From contig UCCS01000090.1 in NCBI GenBank assembly GCA_900470965.1, forward strand, positions 1 through 64,000: DNA of 64,000 bases, given 5' to 3'. The stretch's first letter is position 1. Each line of letters starts with the position of its first letter. Positions 56,301 through 64,000 of the stretch are shown piece by piece. A model generated the notes under the pieces. It did no database searches. It had not been told where the DNA came from and saw only the letters and a program-made list of their open reading frames with translations. A program made the translations under genes and the position numbers. This DNA comes from Hyphomicrobiales bacterium. Lineage in GTDB: Bacteria > Pseudomonadota > Alphaproteobacteria > Rhizobiales > Rhizobiaceae.

Positions 56301-56328
56301 GTTTAGAATGATCGTAAGGAAATCGCAA
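56301..56328 (-). promoter_or_regulatory. Orphaned original host promoter of tRNA-Cys
   Basis: Minus strand: -35 TTGCGA (56328-56323), 16-bp spacer, -10 CTAAAC (56306-56301), 31 bp upstream of the truncated tRNA in attR. Same layout as 2336-2363. Transcription would run through the tRNA fragment and into int in antisense. Confidence 0.65.
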
Positions 56329-56730
56329 GAGGGCTTTCCAAAAACATTTCCTGCAATTTCAAACTCCGGCCACATCCGGCGCATACAGAACAAGGACCGA
56401 TCCAGTCTCGAAGGGCGCCGCGACAGCCGCACGCATAGCTGATGATAAAAAGCCCATTCTGCTGGAAATTCGCGCTCGGTTGAACAACAATTGAGCCAGC
56501 TGCTGCTCAGACAGGCCTCCAGGCTATCTAAATTGCACAATAGGCATATCTCAACGAGTTTAGCCGATCACTTATATTCATCCAGGAGGCGCGATCCGCG
56601 ATCGCAACAACGCCTTCACTTTCTTTATATTAGAGACATCGAAATATCACCTCAAGCATTAGTAACGAATTCTTAACTTGACTTTCAGAATCGGCATTCC
56701 ATGCTGCCTATGGGAGAGACAGGAGCAGAG
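56329..56730. other. Host intergenic stretch without a gene
   Basis: About 400 bp, AT-richer than its surroundings, between the orphan promoter and the KTSC gene. The only frame of note (56286-56540, minus) is not protein-like. I see no repeat or RNA in it. Confidence 0.5.
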
Positions 56731-57120
56731 ATGAATTGGGTGCCGTTGAATTCCAAACAGATCCGCGCCGTATCCTACGATCCAGAAACCCAGGTTCTTC
56801 ATGCCAAATTCGCCGGCCGCCGCCCAGTCCGGCATGTCGGGGTGCCACCGCATATCTATGACAATCTCGTCGAAACCAGCGATCCGGAATTTTACTATAA
56901 ATATTACCTTGAGCCTTCGCGTATTCAGACCGGCTGGTGGCGGAAAGCCAGCCTCAGCTCTAATGCGGTGAAGCTGCTGATGATTCTCGTCGGCGCACTC
57001 GTGATCACGGCGACGGCGCTTGAGGAAAATGGCGAGTTGCCCATCCACCTGTCCGAGATCACAGGGTCGGGCACTACCTCTCCAGCCTCTGGCGAAAGGC
57101 CCGCCGTCTCTCCGCAGTGA
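56731..57120 (+). CDS. KTSC domain protein with C-terminal membrane segment
   Basis: 129 aa. Residues 1-62 fit KTSC: SKQIRAVSYDPETQVLHAKF, then GVPPHIYDNLVETSDPEFYY. Residues about 74-92 form a membrane helix (AVKLLMILVGALVITATAL). AGGAGCAGAG precedes ATG 56731; the upstream ATG 56701 lacks one. Function unknown. Pair with the KTSC-like gene at 1859. Confidence 0.8.
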   Translation: MNWVPLNSKQIRAVSYDPETQVLHAKFAGRRPVRHVGVPPHIYDNLVETSDPEFYYKYYLEPSRIQTGWWRKASLSSNAVKLLMILVGALVITATALEENGELPIHLSEITGSGTTSPASGERPAVSPQ

Positions 57121-57219
57121 CGGAGCCCACTACCCAAGCAACCGCAGTGCGCCGATCTGCCAGCAGGCAGTTCAATCAGCCCGTCGTCGACATGGTCGCT
57201 TATGGCTTCCTTGGCGACT

Positions 57220-57513
57220 TCACGCAGGGCGCTTTCGGCGATGCCACCAGACTGCAATGCGTCGCCGCCATCTGCGTGCTATCGGCAGGTCGTGAGATAA
57301 GACGAGGAAGCCCAGCGGCAGCATCCAGAACCCGAGAACAGGCAAAAAGCCCAAGACGCCGCCGAAAATGAGCAGCGCTCCGGTCGTCATGCGTGCGATG
57401 CGCGAGCGCGGCATCGGCACCCGCAGCGAGCCGAGAACCAGCTTGCCATCCCTGTGATCGATCCCGAAACGTTTTTCTCCGGCCTTTTTCGGCCCATTTT
57501 TCCTGCTAGTCAT
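57220..57513 (-). CDS. PGPGW family membrane protein
   Basis: 97 aa. Two hydrophobic segments separated by a tight turn (GALLIFGGVLGFLPVLGFWM and LPLGFLVLSHDLP) followed by an Arg-rich tail (RRWRRRIAVWWHRR), as in PGPGW-domain proteins. Basic N-terminus. Inner membrane; function unknown. ATG 57513 preferred. Confidence 0.75.
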   Translation of the reverse strand: MTSRKNGPKKAGEKRFGIDHRDGKLVLGSLRVPMPRSRIARMTTGALLIFGGVLGFLPVLGFWMLPLGFLVLSHDLPIARRWRRRIAVWWHRRKRPA

Positions 57514-57631
57514 CCACAAAAGATGGGCTCAAGCGCCGCGAATACAAGCTGATTTCATTTTTTTGAAAAAACTGCTTGGCAAATCGGGAAAGCATTTGTA
57601 TTACCCCGCTCACGCCGCGGCCAAGCGGTGA

Positions 57632-57706
57632 TCCCTGGTAGCTCAGCGGTAGAGCATTCGACTGTTAATCGACAGGTCGCCGGTTCGAATCCGGCCCGGG
57701 GAGCCA
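57632..57706 (+). tRNA. tRNA-Asn(GTT)
   Basis: 75 nt with encoded CCA. Anticodon loop CTGTTAA (GUU, Asn), T arm GGTTCGAATCC, D arm GCTCAGCGGTAGAGC, acceptor TCCCTGG/CCGGGGA with one G-T pair. Confidence 0.96.
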
Positions 57707-57714
57707 GTTTCGAA

Positions 57715-57743
57715 GGGCCTTGTTGCAAAACAAGGCCCTTTTT
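57715..57743 (+). terminator. Terminator of tRNA-Asn
   Basis: Ten-base perfect stem GGGCCTTGTT/AACAAGGCCC with a 4-base loop, followed by TTTTTC, 9 bp past the tRNA. Confidence 0.92.
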
Positions 57744-58103
57744 CATTGCCTGTTTTCAATGAGATAGCCTGATTTCCTGTGTTTTCGACGGTTCGATTTG
57801 CTGAGCCGGTTTGTAGATCTCCGTACATTCTCCTTATTTTCGACCGACATGGCGCAATGAGCAAGATGTTCTGCGGCCAAGATGCTGACGCTAGCACTTC
57901 GGGCTATGACACTTGCACTCGCCTGAATTTTCGCCAAAATCCTGATCGCAATGCGCGGACTCCTAATATTAGCGTGGCCCGTGTCCGGAATTTTCATTCA
58001 TAAATCAAAATAGAATTGCAGACGGCAGCGTGGCGGCAGCAATCGGCTCATCGAAGCTGAATGGTTCAAATTCCCAGACCTTTCTTCACGACGAGGATGC
58101 GAC
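57744..58103. other. Intergenic stretch upstream of the AraC gene
   Basis: 360 bp with no convincing gene; frames on both strands are short and lack ribosome-binding sites. It should hold the araC-like promoter. Confidence 0.5.
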
Positions 58104-58991
58104 ATGGATTTCGACGCATCGCAAGGTGACAGAAAATATCCGACCAGCAAGCAGGTGGGCGGGCTCGTCGAATGTTCAGGTTTGCAGGTCGAGCTCCGGC
58201 ATTTCGATCCGGGCTGGCAGGTCGATCTCACCCTCGAATGCACGGAAATAGCAGTCCTGCTGTCGGGTCAGTCGAAGATCAGGTGGACCGGCGACGGTCA
58301 CCGGCGGGAGGCTATCGCCCGCCCCGGCGTTGCATGGGTATGTCCCGCCGGTGTCAATGAGAGCGCCGTAGAGATCGTCGGCACCATGCCCGAGTCCCTT
58401 CACATCTTCCTGCCGCCATCGCTCGTCGGTGAGAGCGCGCTTTCGAACTTCGACATCGACCCGGCCAAGGTGCAGCTCGCCTATGCGGGCGGTGTCCCTG
58501 ATCCGGTGGTCTTGCAGATCGGCGAGCTCTTTCGTGGTGTGCTGAATCGCAAACTGGAAGCGACAGACCGGCTGTTTCTCGACGGGATTCAGCAGGCCCT
58601 AGCCGCGCATTTGCTCGGCACCTATTCGTCAGCACGTTGGCGTCCGCCGACGCGGACACCTGCCATCGATCCGAAAAGGCTGCGGCGCGTCCTCGATTTC
58701 ATCGAGGCTCGCATCGCGGCGGAGATCTCGCTCGAAGACCTTGCGGCCGAGGCTTGCCTCAGCCCCTTTCACTTTTCCCGCACGTTTCGCGCGGCCACCG
58801 GTTTCACCCCGCATCGCTACGTCACCCAGCGACGGATCGAGGCGGCCAAAGAGAAGCTGCGACTCGCGCAGTCCTCGCTGGTGGAGATTGCCATCGACAC
58901 CGGCTTCGGCTCGCAGGCCAATTTCACCCGCGTCTTCCGCAAGATGACGGGTTTGACGCCTGGCCAGTACCGCACGCTCTTCACCTCCTAG
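58104..58991 (+). CDS. AraC-family transcriptional regulator
   Basis: 295 aa. N-terminal cupin-like sensing domain (about 20-170). The two helix-turn-helix motifs are at about 195-290: LEDLAAEACLSPFHFSRTFR and LVEIAIDTGFGSQANFTRVF followed by the signature KMTGLTPGQYR. GAGGAT precedes the ATG. Probably controls the GlcG/SDR/NTF2 operon that follows in the same direction. Confidence 0.9.
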   Translation: MDFDASQGDRKYPTSKQVGGLVECSGLQVELRHFDPGWQVDLTLECTEIAVLLSGQSKIRWTGDGHRREAIARPGVAWVCPAGVNESAVEIVGTMPESLHIFLPPSLVGESALSNFDIDPAKVQLAYAGGVPDPVVLQIGELFRGVLNRKLEATDRLFLDGIQQALAAHLLGTYSSARWRPPTRTPAIDPKRLRRVLDFIEARIAAEISLEDLAAEACLSPFHFSRTFRAATGFTPHRYVTQRRIEAAKEKLRLAQSSLVEIAIDTGFGSQANFTRVFRKMTGLTPGQYRTLFTS

Positions 58992-59154
58992 CAATATCCG
59001 CCGTCCTGACGCGTTCGCCGGCCCCTCTGTGCGCAGTCCGAGCGCAAGATCTGCAAATACTGCAGCAAGAGATGGAAATACCGCAAAGCGCCTTCCGGCC
59101 TACACCTGTCTCATCGAACGGGGGTATCCCCGACCGAAGAGGGGAGACCGGGAC

Positions 59155-59556
59155 ATGATTACTACTGACGAAGCCCGTAGGGTCATCGCCGCCGGCGAGG
59201 CGCGGGCAAGAGAAATCGGCGTTCCAGCCAATATCGCAGTCCTCGACGCAGGCGCCTACATGAAGGCGTTTGTCCGAATGGACGGAGCCCTGCTGGGCTC
59301 CATCGACATCGCCGTTAACAAGGCCCGGACGGCGGCACTGTTTTCCATGCGCACTGAAGCAATCGGTGAATTCTGCAAACCCGGGGGCACCTCGTTCGGC
59401 CTGGAGCAGACCAATGGCGGCCTCGTCGTCTTCGCCGGCGGCATTCCCCTCACCGATGGACGCAACGTCGTGATCGGCGCGGTCGGCGTGTCCGGAGGGG
59501 CCGTCGCCCAGGACCTCGAAATTGCCCAGGCTGCAGCGGCCGCCCTCACCGCCTGA
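59155..59556 (+). CDS. GlcG/HbpS-like heme-degrading-family protein
   Basis: 133 aa. IGVPANIAVLDAGAYMKAFV, MDGALLGSIDIAVNKARTAA, then GGIPLTDGRNVVIGAVGVSGG are hallmarks of the GlcG/HbpS (DUF336) family. Some members bind heme or cobalamin; many only accompany oxidoreductases. Start at 59155 with GGGGAG upstream. First gene of the operon after araC. Confidence 0.88.
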   Translation: MITTDEARRVIAAGEARAREIGVPANIAVLDAGAYMKAFVRMDGALLGSIDIAVNKARTAALFSMRTEAIGEFCKPGGTSFGLEQTNGGLVVFAGGIPLTDGRNVVIGAVGVSGGAVAQDLEIAQAAAAALTA

Positions 59557-59594
59557 AATGCTTTTCAACCCCAAGCACATCGAAAGGAGTTATT

Positions 59595-60398
59595 ATGACC
59601 AAGACCATTCTCATCACTGGCGCAGGGTCCGGTTTCGGCAAAGCCGCCGGCATCGGCATGGCCAAGAACGGCCACAACATCATCGCTACCACGCAGGTTT
59701 CGTCGCAGGTCACGCCGCTGCGCGAAGAAGCGGCCGCTCTCGGCCTGAAGAACTTTCGCGTCGAGCGCCTCGATCTCACCGACCCCTATGACATCAAACA
59801 GGCGCAGGGTTGGGATTTCGACGTGCTCTGGAACAATGCAGGCATGGGCGAGGCCGGCCCGGTCTGGGAAATTCCGGTCGAGCTCGTCCGCAAGAACTAT
59901 GAAGTCAATGTCTTCCTGCCGCTGGTATTGACCCAGGGTGTCGTCCAGAAATGGGTGCGCGAAAGCAAGAAGGGCAAAGTGGTCTTCACCTCCTCGATGG
60001 GCGGCCTGTTCACTCCGGCCAACTGGGGCACCTACGTCTCCACCAAGCACGCCCTGGAATCGATCGCCGAAGCGCTGCAGCAGGAGCTTGGTTCTTACGG
60101 CATCAAGATCCAGACGATCAACCCGGGCGCCTACTACACCGGCTATAACGAGACGATGGCCGATAATCCTTTCCGGTGGCTCGATGACAGCAAGAACTTC
60201 ACCAAGCGGGCAGATCTGCGCAACGGCTTCAACGACTTCTTTGCCACCCCTGAAGGCAAGATGGACCCGCAGGAAATGATCGACCGGATGATCGAGGTCG
60301 TCCCCGCCGACACAGGCAAGTTTCGCAACGTGGTTCCAAAGGTCATCGAAGACATGCTGAAGGAGCATCAGCTCAAGGCCTGGGAAAACCAGATCTGA
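59595..60398 (+). CDS. Short-chain dehydrogenase/reductase
   Basis: 267 aa. Rossmann motif TGAGSGFG, NNAGMGEAG (NNAG), the catalytic Ser in SSMGG and the pair YVSTKH (Y-x3-K) are all present. NAD(P)-dependent oxidoreductase of unknown substrate. AAAGGAG lies before the ATG. Linked to the GlcG-like and NTF2-like genes, a grouping frequent near AraC regulators. Confidence 0.9.
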   Translation: MTKTILITGAGSGFGKAAGIGMAKNGHNIIATTQVSSQVTPLREEAAALGLKNFRVERLDLTDPYDIKQAQGWDFDVLWNNAGMGEAGPVWEIPVELVRKNYEVNVFLPLVLTQGVVQKWVRESKKGKVVFTSSMGGLFTPANWGTYVSTKHALESIAEALQQELGSYGIKIQTINPGAYYTGYNETMADNPFRWLDDSKNFTKRADLRNGFNDFFATPEGKMDPQEMIDRMIEVVPADTGKFRNVVPKVIEDMLKEHQLKAWENQI

Positions 60399-60466
60399 TC
60401 GGCGCAGAGCCTTGCAGGCACCCGATCAGCGGGTGTCGCACCCCCAATCAATCTCTGGAGGAAGAC

Positions 60467-61015
60467 ATGTCCATCACCGCAAGCGCAACCGTCCACAGCC
60501 CGGGATCCCTCGCCCGCCGCATCTTCAACGCTGCGCTCGGCATTGCCGCTACCATCCTGGCCTTGGGAGGGCTGGAAGCGCGCGCAGCACCACAGGCGCC
60601 GACCGAAACCGAACGCCGCAACAAGGCAACCGTGGAGGCCGGCTTTGACGCCTGGGCGAACGGCACGGGCAGTCCCTATGACCTGCTCGCCCACGACGTC
60701 CGCTGGACGATCGAGGGCTACTCGCTGGCATCGAAGACCTATCCGAGCCGTGAGGCGTTTCTGCGCGAGGTGATCCGCCCGTTCAATGCCCGCATGAAGG
60801 CGCCGCTGAAGCCCGTGATCCGCAACGTCTATGCCGACGGCGACACCGTGATCGTCTTTTTCGACGCCCGTGGCATCGCCCGCGACGGAAAACCTTACGT
60901 CAACACCTATGCCTGGTTCCTCGACATGCGCGACGACCGTATCGTCCGGGCTTCGGCTTTCTTCGATTCGGTCGCGTTCAACGACTTCTGGACCCGTGTG
61001 GCGCCATCCGAATAG
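60467..61015 (+). CDS. NTF2/SnoaL-like protein with signal peptide
   Basis: 182 aa. Residues 1-42 look like a long signal peptide (LARRIFNAALGIAATILALG, cleavage near ARA). The rest is a cone-shaped NTF2-like fold (FDAWANGTGSPYDLLAHDVR; VRWTIEGYS; ARGIARDGKPYVNTYAWFLD). Likely a periplasmic binding protein or isomerase/hydratase-type enzyme. Third gene of the operon. Confidence 0.82.
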   Translation: MSITASATVHSPGSLARRIFNAALGIAATILALGGLEARAAPQAPTETERRNKATVEAGFDAWANGTGSPYDLLAHDVRWTIEGYSLASKTYPSREAFLREVIRPFNARMKAPLKPVIRNVYADGDTVIVFFDARGIARDGKPYVNTYAWFLDMRDDRIVRASAFFDSVAFNDFWTRVAPSE

Positions 61016-61082
61016 GCCGGGACCGACCTGCCTTCCAAAGCGGCGCTGCAGCGAGCAATACTACCTCTACGTCCGCGGCAAC

Positions 61083-61110
61083 CATTCTCGTTCGCGGGAA
61101 AGCGAGAATG
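61083..61110 (+). terminator. Hairpin after the NTF2-like operon
   Basis: cattctcg/cgagaatg stem with a 12-base loop, 68 bp past the stop. No T-run follows, so only a weak or Rho-assisted stop is suggested. Confidence 0.4.
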
Positions 61111-61149
61111 CGTCTCTGATAGAGGCCTGCGCCAGCCGACCTAAAAATA

Positions 61150-61177
61150 AAGACGCCCCGGAAGCCGGGACGTCTTT
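61150..61177 (-). terminator. Terminator of the peroxiredoxin gene
   Basis: AAGACG(T/C)CCCGG...CCGGG(G)CGTCTT stem, then TATTTTT on the minus strand, 34 bp past the stop of 61211-61870. Confidence 0.85.
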
Positions 61178-61210
61178 TGATCCAATCACAGTATCAGCGC
61201 AGTGGCTAAC

Positions 61211-61870
61211 TCACGCAGACGGCTGCTTGGTCTTTCTAAGATACGGCAGAACCGTATCGAAGGAGCCGAAGCGGGCGATGGCGTCTTCATTGGAGACGGC
61301 AGCCGTGATGATGACATCGTCGCCCTGGTTCCAGTTGGCCGGCGTAGCAACCTGGTGCTTGGCGGTCAGCTGGATGGAATCGATGGCGCGCAGGATCTCG
61401 TTGAAATTGCGGCCGGTCGTCATCGGGTAGGTAAGGATCAGCTTGATCTTCTTGTCCGGGCCGATGACGAAGACCGAGCGCACGGTGGCGTTATCGGCGG
61501 GCGTGCGGCCTTCGGAGCTTTCGCCGGCACCAGCCGGCAGCATGTCATAGAGCTTGGCGACCTTCAGGTCCTTGTCGCCGATCAGAGGATATTCGACATC
61601 GAAGCCAGTTGCTGTCTTGATGTCGCCCTTCCACTTGCCGTGGCTTTCGACCGGATCGACGGAAATGCCGATGATCTTGACGCCGCGCTTCTTAAACTCG
61701 CCTTCAAGGCCGGCCATGGTGCCGAGCTCAGTCGTGCAGACCGGCGTGAAGTTCTTCGGATGCGAGAAGAGAACGGCCCAGCCATTGCCGATCCAGTCAT
61801 GGAACTGAACAGGGCCCTGGGTGGTATCGGCGGTGAAATCGGGAGCAATATCGTTGATACGTAGGCTCAT
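61211..61870 (-). CDS. 1-Cys peroxiredoxin (Prx6 type)
   Basis: 219 aa. The peroxidatic Cys45 lies in HPKNFTPVCTTELG, and the Prx6-type C-terminal dimer region follows (TTGRNFNEILRAIDSIQLT). No resolving Cys is present, consistent with the 1-Cys class. It reduces hydrogen peroxide and organic hydroperoxides in the cytoplasm. Monocistronic with its own terminator. Confidence 0.93.
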   Translation of the reverse strand: MSLRINDIAPDFTADTTQGPVQFHDWIGNGWAVLFSHPKNFTPVCTTELGTMAGLEGEFKKRGVKIIGISVDPVESHGKWKGDIKTATGFDVEYPLIGDKDLKVAKLYDMLPAGAGESSEGRTPADNATVRSVFVIGPDKKIKLILTYPMTTGRNFNEILRAIDSIQLTAKHQVATPANWNQGDDVIITAAVSNEDAIARFGSFDTVLPYLRKTKQPSA

Positions 61871-62148
61871 GGTCGGCCCTCCAATTGCGGATCGTTAAAT
61901 CTGAACACTCGCAGGCAGTTCTGCGTGCCGATGACTATCTACAGACCTGCGCCAAGCGCGGTCAAACCAAAGCCTTCCCCGAAAGGGGCAACGGCGGAAT
62001 ATTTATTTCCAGCGTGCAAAGATCGCCTGACATCGGACTAACGACATTATGCGCGCAAAAAGGCAGCGGCGCGCGCGCAAATCGATGCTTTTCGCATGTC
62101 GCGTTATTCCCTACTCACTATCGAATAATGACAAAGAGGGAAGCGGCG

Positions 62149-62946
62149 ATGGCGACACCATTTTACTGGAATGAACTGAACACTTATGATTTTGCCGCGC
62201 TTTCCGCCGACACGACCATCGCTATCCTGCCAATCGCTTCGACTGAGCAACACGGTCCGCATCTGCCCATCGCAACCGATGTGGCGATCGCCAACGGCAT
62301 GTTGGCGGAATTGCGCCGGCAACGGCCCGAGGACCTCGACATCCTCGTCCTGCCGACCCAGGAAATCGGCAAGGCCAACGAGCATGTCTATGGTCCAGGT
62401 ACGCTTTCCCTCAGCGCCGAGCTGCTGATCCCCGTCTGGACGGCGATCGGCGCGAAGGTGGCGGAGGCGGGTGTGCGCAAGCTCGTTATCGTCAACTCGC
62501 ATGGGGGCAATGTCGATATCATGAGCATCGTCGCCCGCGAGCTGCGCGTGCGCTACCAGATGGCTGTGGTTTCTACCCAATGGGGCCGGTTCGGCAATCC
62601 TGACGGCATGATCAGCGAGCACGAGACACGTTACGGCATCCATGGCGGCGAAGTCGAGACATCGCTGATGCTGCATTTCCGACCGGAGCTGGTACGGATG
62701 GAGAAGGCTGAGAATTTCGTTTCGAAGGCCGAATGGATGCGCGAGCAATCGCACTATATCCAGCCGCTGCCGCCGCATTCGCTCGCCTGGATCGCGCATG
62801 ATCTCAATCCGAACGGCGTCGTCGGCGATGCGTCGAAGGGCGCGGCCGAAAAGGGCGAAGCAATCTGCCGCCATCAGGTGAAGGGTTTTGTCGAGTTACT
62901 TCATGACCTGAAGCGCTATCCGCTCTCCAATCTCTATTCGCAATAA
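62149..62946 (+). CDS. Creatininase-family amidohydrolase
   Basis: 265 aa. Metal-binding residues are visible in STEQHGPHLPIATDV (E-x-H and D), NSHGGN, and the later GGEVETSLML. Family members open cyclic amides (creatinine, FAPy derivatives, mycofactocin precursor); the substrate here is unknown. ATG 62149 preferred (GAGGG 11 nt upstream); 62128 is possible. Its stop abuts that of the convergent LysR gene. Confidence 0.9.
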   Translation: MATPFYWNELNTYDFAALSADTTIAILPIASTEQHGPHLPIATDVAIANGMLAELRRQRPEDLDILVLPTQEIGKANEHVYGPGTLSLSAELLIPVWTAIGAKVAEAGVRKLVIVNSHGGNVDIMSIVARELRVRYQMAVVSTQWGRFGNPDGMISEHETRYGIHGGEVETSLMLHFRPELVRMEKAENFVSKAEWMREQSHYIQPLPPHSLAWIAHDLNPNGVVGDASKGAAEKGEAICRHQVKGFVELLHDLKRYPLSNLYSQ

Positions 62947-63897
62947 TTATGCGGTCACCGGCCGCTCCATCGGAATATGTCCCTTGGCCTGCAGCTCCTG
63001 AACGAGACCTGCAAGCTCGGCCAGCAGATATTCTACAAAGAGGCTGGTGGCGGAATCGAGCGGCGCACGGGCGCGGGCAAAGAGCTTCATCGTCTGATGG
63101 CGGCTGTGCGGCTCGGCGATCGGGCGGAACACCAGCTCGCCCTGGCGACATTCGGTGATGACATCGAGCGGGTTCAGCATGGAGAGCCCTGCCCCGCACT
63201 TGACCAGCTTCTTCAGCATTTCTGAGGCATTGGTTTCCAGAACAGGTTCGACGGGCACGTCGAGCCTTGCCATGGCGAGGTTTATGACCTCACGCAGGCT
63301 GGTACCCTGCTGCGCAAGCACCAGCCGCTCCTGCACGACATCGCCGAGATTGATCGGCCCCGGTCCGATCAGGGGGTGGCCGGGCGGCAGGATGACACCG
63401 ATCGGGATATCGAAATTGCCGAGCGTGCGGATACCGGGTGTCGCCGGAATATTGAAGCCGAGGCCGATATCCACCTCACCCGACAGCACCGGGTTGACTG
63501 TCATCGTCCCGGCATCGTTGCGCAGCTGGATGAAGACACGCGGATGCTCCGACTGGAAGCGGGCGATGATTTCCGGCAGCGGGCCTGCGGCAAGACCGAC
63601 CGTCGTCACCAGCCGTACCTTGCCGGCCTGCTGCATCTTCAGGCTTTTGATGCGCCCTTCCAGCCGCTCGTAGTTCTTCAGAACCTCGCGAATATGCTCG
63701 ATGCAGAGTTCGCCGGCGGCCGTCAGGCGCAAGCCACGCGGCAGGCGCTCGAAGAGCGGAGCGCCCATCTCCTCCTCCAGCGCCAGAATCTGTCGGTTGA
63801 TCGCTGAAGAGGCGACATTGAGGCGCGCTGCGGCCTTCCTGATCGAGCCCGTTTTTGCGATCTCGTTGATGTAGAGAAGCTTTCTGGAATGCAGCAT
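62947..63897 (-). CDS. LysR-family transcriptional regulator
   Basis: 316 aa. N-terminal helix-turn-helix (KTGSIRKAAARLNVASSAIN; LEEEMGAPLFER) and the periplasmic-binding-type effector domain (about 95-300). Convergent with the creatininase gene with no bases between the stops, so the two mRNAs overlap. Target unknown; in LysR pairs the controlled gene is usually divergent, and that would lie outside the window. Confidence 0.9.
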   Translation of the reverse strand: MLHSRKLLYINEIAKTGSIRKAAARLNVASSAINRQILALEEEMGAPLFERLPRGLRLTAAGELCIEHIREVLKNYERLEGRIKSLKMQQAGKVRLVTTVGLAAGPLPEIIARFQSEHPRVFIQLRNDAGTMTVNPVLSGEVDIGLGFNIPATPGIRTLGNFDIPIGVILPPGHPLIGPGPINLGDVVQERLVLAQQGTSLREVINLAMARLDVPVEPVLETNASEMLKKLVKCGAGLSMLNPLDVITECRQGELVFRPIAEPHSRHQTMKLFARARAPLDSATSLFVEYLLAELAGLVQELQAKGHIPMERPVTA

Positions 63898-64000
63898 CGC
63901 GACCTCGTTGCATCGTTTTTAAGCACAGCGCCCAATTTAGGCACAGACATCAGGTGAGATGCCAAAAAGGCATCGTTGCGCACGAATTTTGATGCTTTTC

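Noticed and set aside
61885..62148. N-terminal extension of the creatininase gene
   Set aside because: The extra codons have no family match; good starts with a ribosome-binding site lie at 62128 and 62149.
1..64000. CRISPR array or insertion sequence
   Set aside because: No regularly spaced direct repeats and no transposase-like protein were seen on either strand.

Overview
The window is about 64 kb of an alphaproteobacterial chromosome, almost certainly Rhizobiales (Rhizobium/Agrobacterium group). It is GC-rich and carries popZ (DUF2497) next to a Pcm-like methyltransferase, DUF982, DUF6894 and DUF1515 proteins, a GapR-family protein and promoters of the CTTGnn/CTAAAT type. A complete temperate prophage of about 54 kb (2254-56274) is inserted in a tRNA-Cys gene. 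It is bounded by a perfect 44-bp repeat and has an excisionase-like gene and a tyrosine integrase beside the right junction.

Layout. 1-2253 is host: partial popZ, pcm-like gene, a 33-aa membrane peptide, a KTSC-like protein and tRNA-Cys. 2298-11.7 kb is the prophage left end with cargo and lysis genes: Crp/Fnr regulator, three DUF6894 proteins, a stand-alone ATP-dependent DNA ligase, DUF1515, DUF982, a lipoprotein, a lysozyme-type endolysin and an O-acetyltransferase. From 11.7 to 35.7 kb, leftward, lies the structural block of a long-tailed siphovirus: SGNH hydrolase, tail fibres, J-like tip protein, DUF6950, tape measure, chaperones, tail tube, terminator, connectors, head morphogenesis, DUF2184 major capsid, decoration protein, DUF2213 protease/scaffold, DUF1073 portal, and large and small terminase. 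A 2.5-kb cargo insert (SGNH hydrolase, DUF4160 protein, small genes) splits protease from portal. 35.7-37.5 kb holds small secreted or regulatory genes and a phage tRNA-Met. From 37.5 to 44.5 kb is a leftward early operon: Cro-like regulator, GapR-like protein, cytosine methyltransferase with a second overlapping reading frame, DUF1376 and DnaA-C-like replication proteins, DUF6456-like regulator. 44.6-47.0 kb is the lysogeny operon: CI-type repressor, then a DUF4365 protein and an unknown 378-aa protein, closed by a strong terminator. From 47.1 to 53.7 kb runs the rightward early operon: RecT-type annealing protein, NinB, ASCH-like protein, HNH endonuclease. Xis and Int follow (54.7-56.2 kb).

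Beyond attR the host resumes: a second KTSC protein, a PGPGW membrane protein, tRNA-Asn, an AraC regulator with a GlcG/HbpS-like, SDR and NTF2-like operon, a 1-Cys peroxiredoxin, a creatininase-family amidohydrolase and a LysR regulator.

How it works together. The repressor very likely acts through TGCCA..TGGCA palindromes that flank both sides of its operon and so hold both early operons silent. The two genes behind the repressor would be expressed in the lysogen, which is the classic place for superinfection defence; they are the best candidate for an undescribed system. The prophage also appears to bring its own copy of the tRNA-Cys promoter, replacing the one it displaces.
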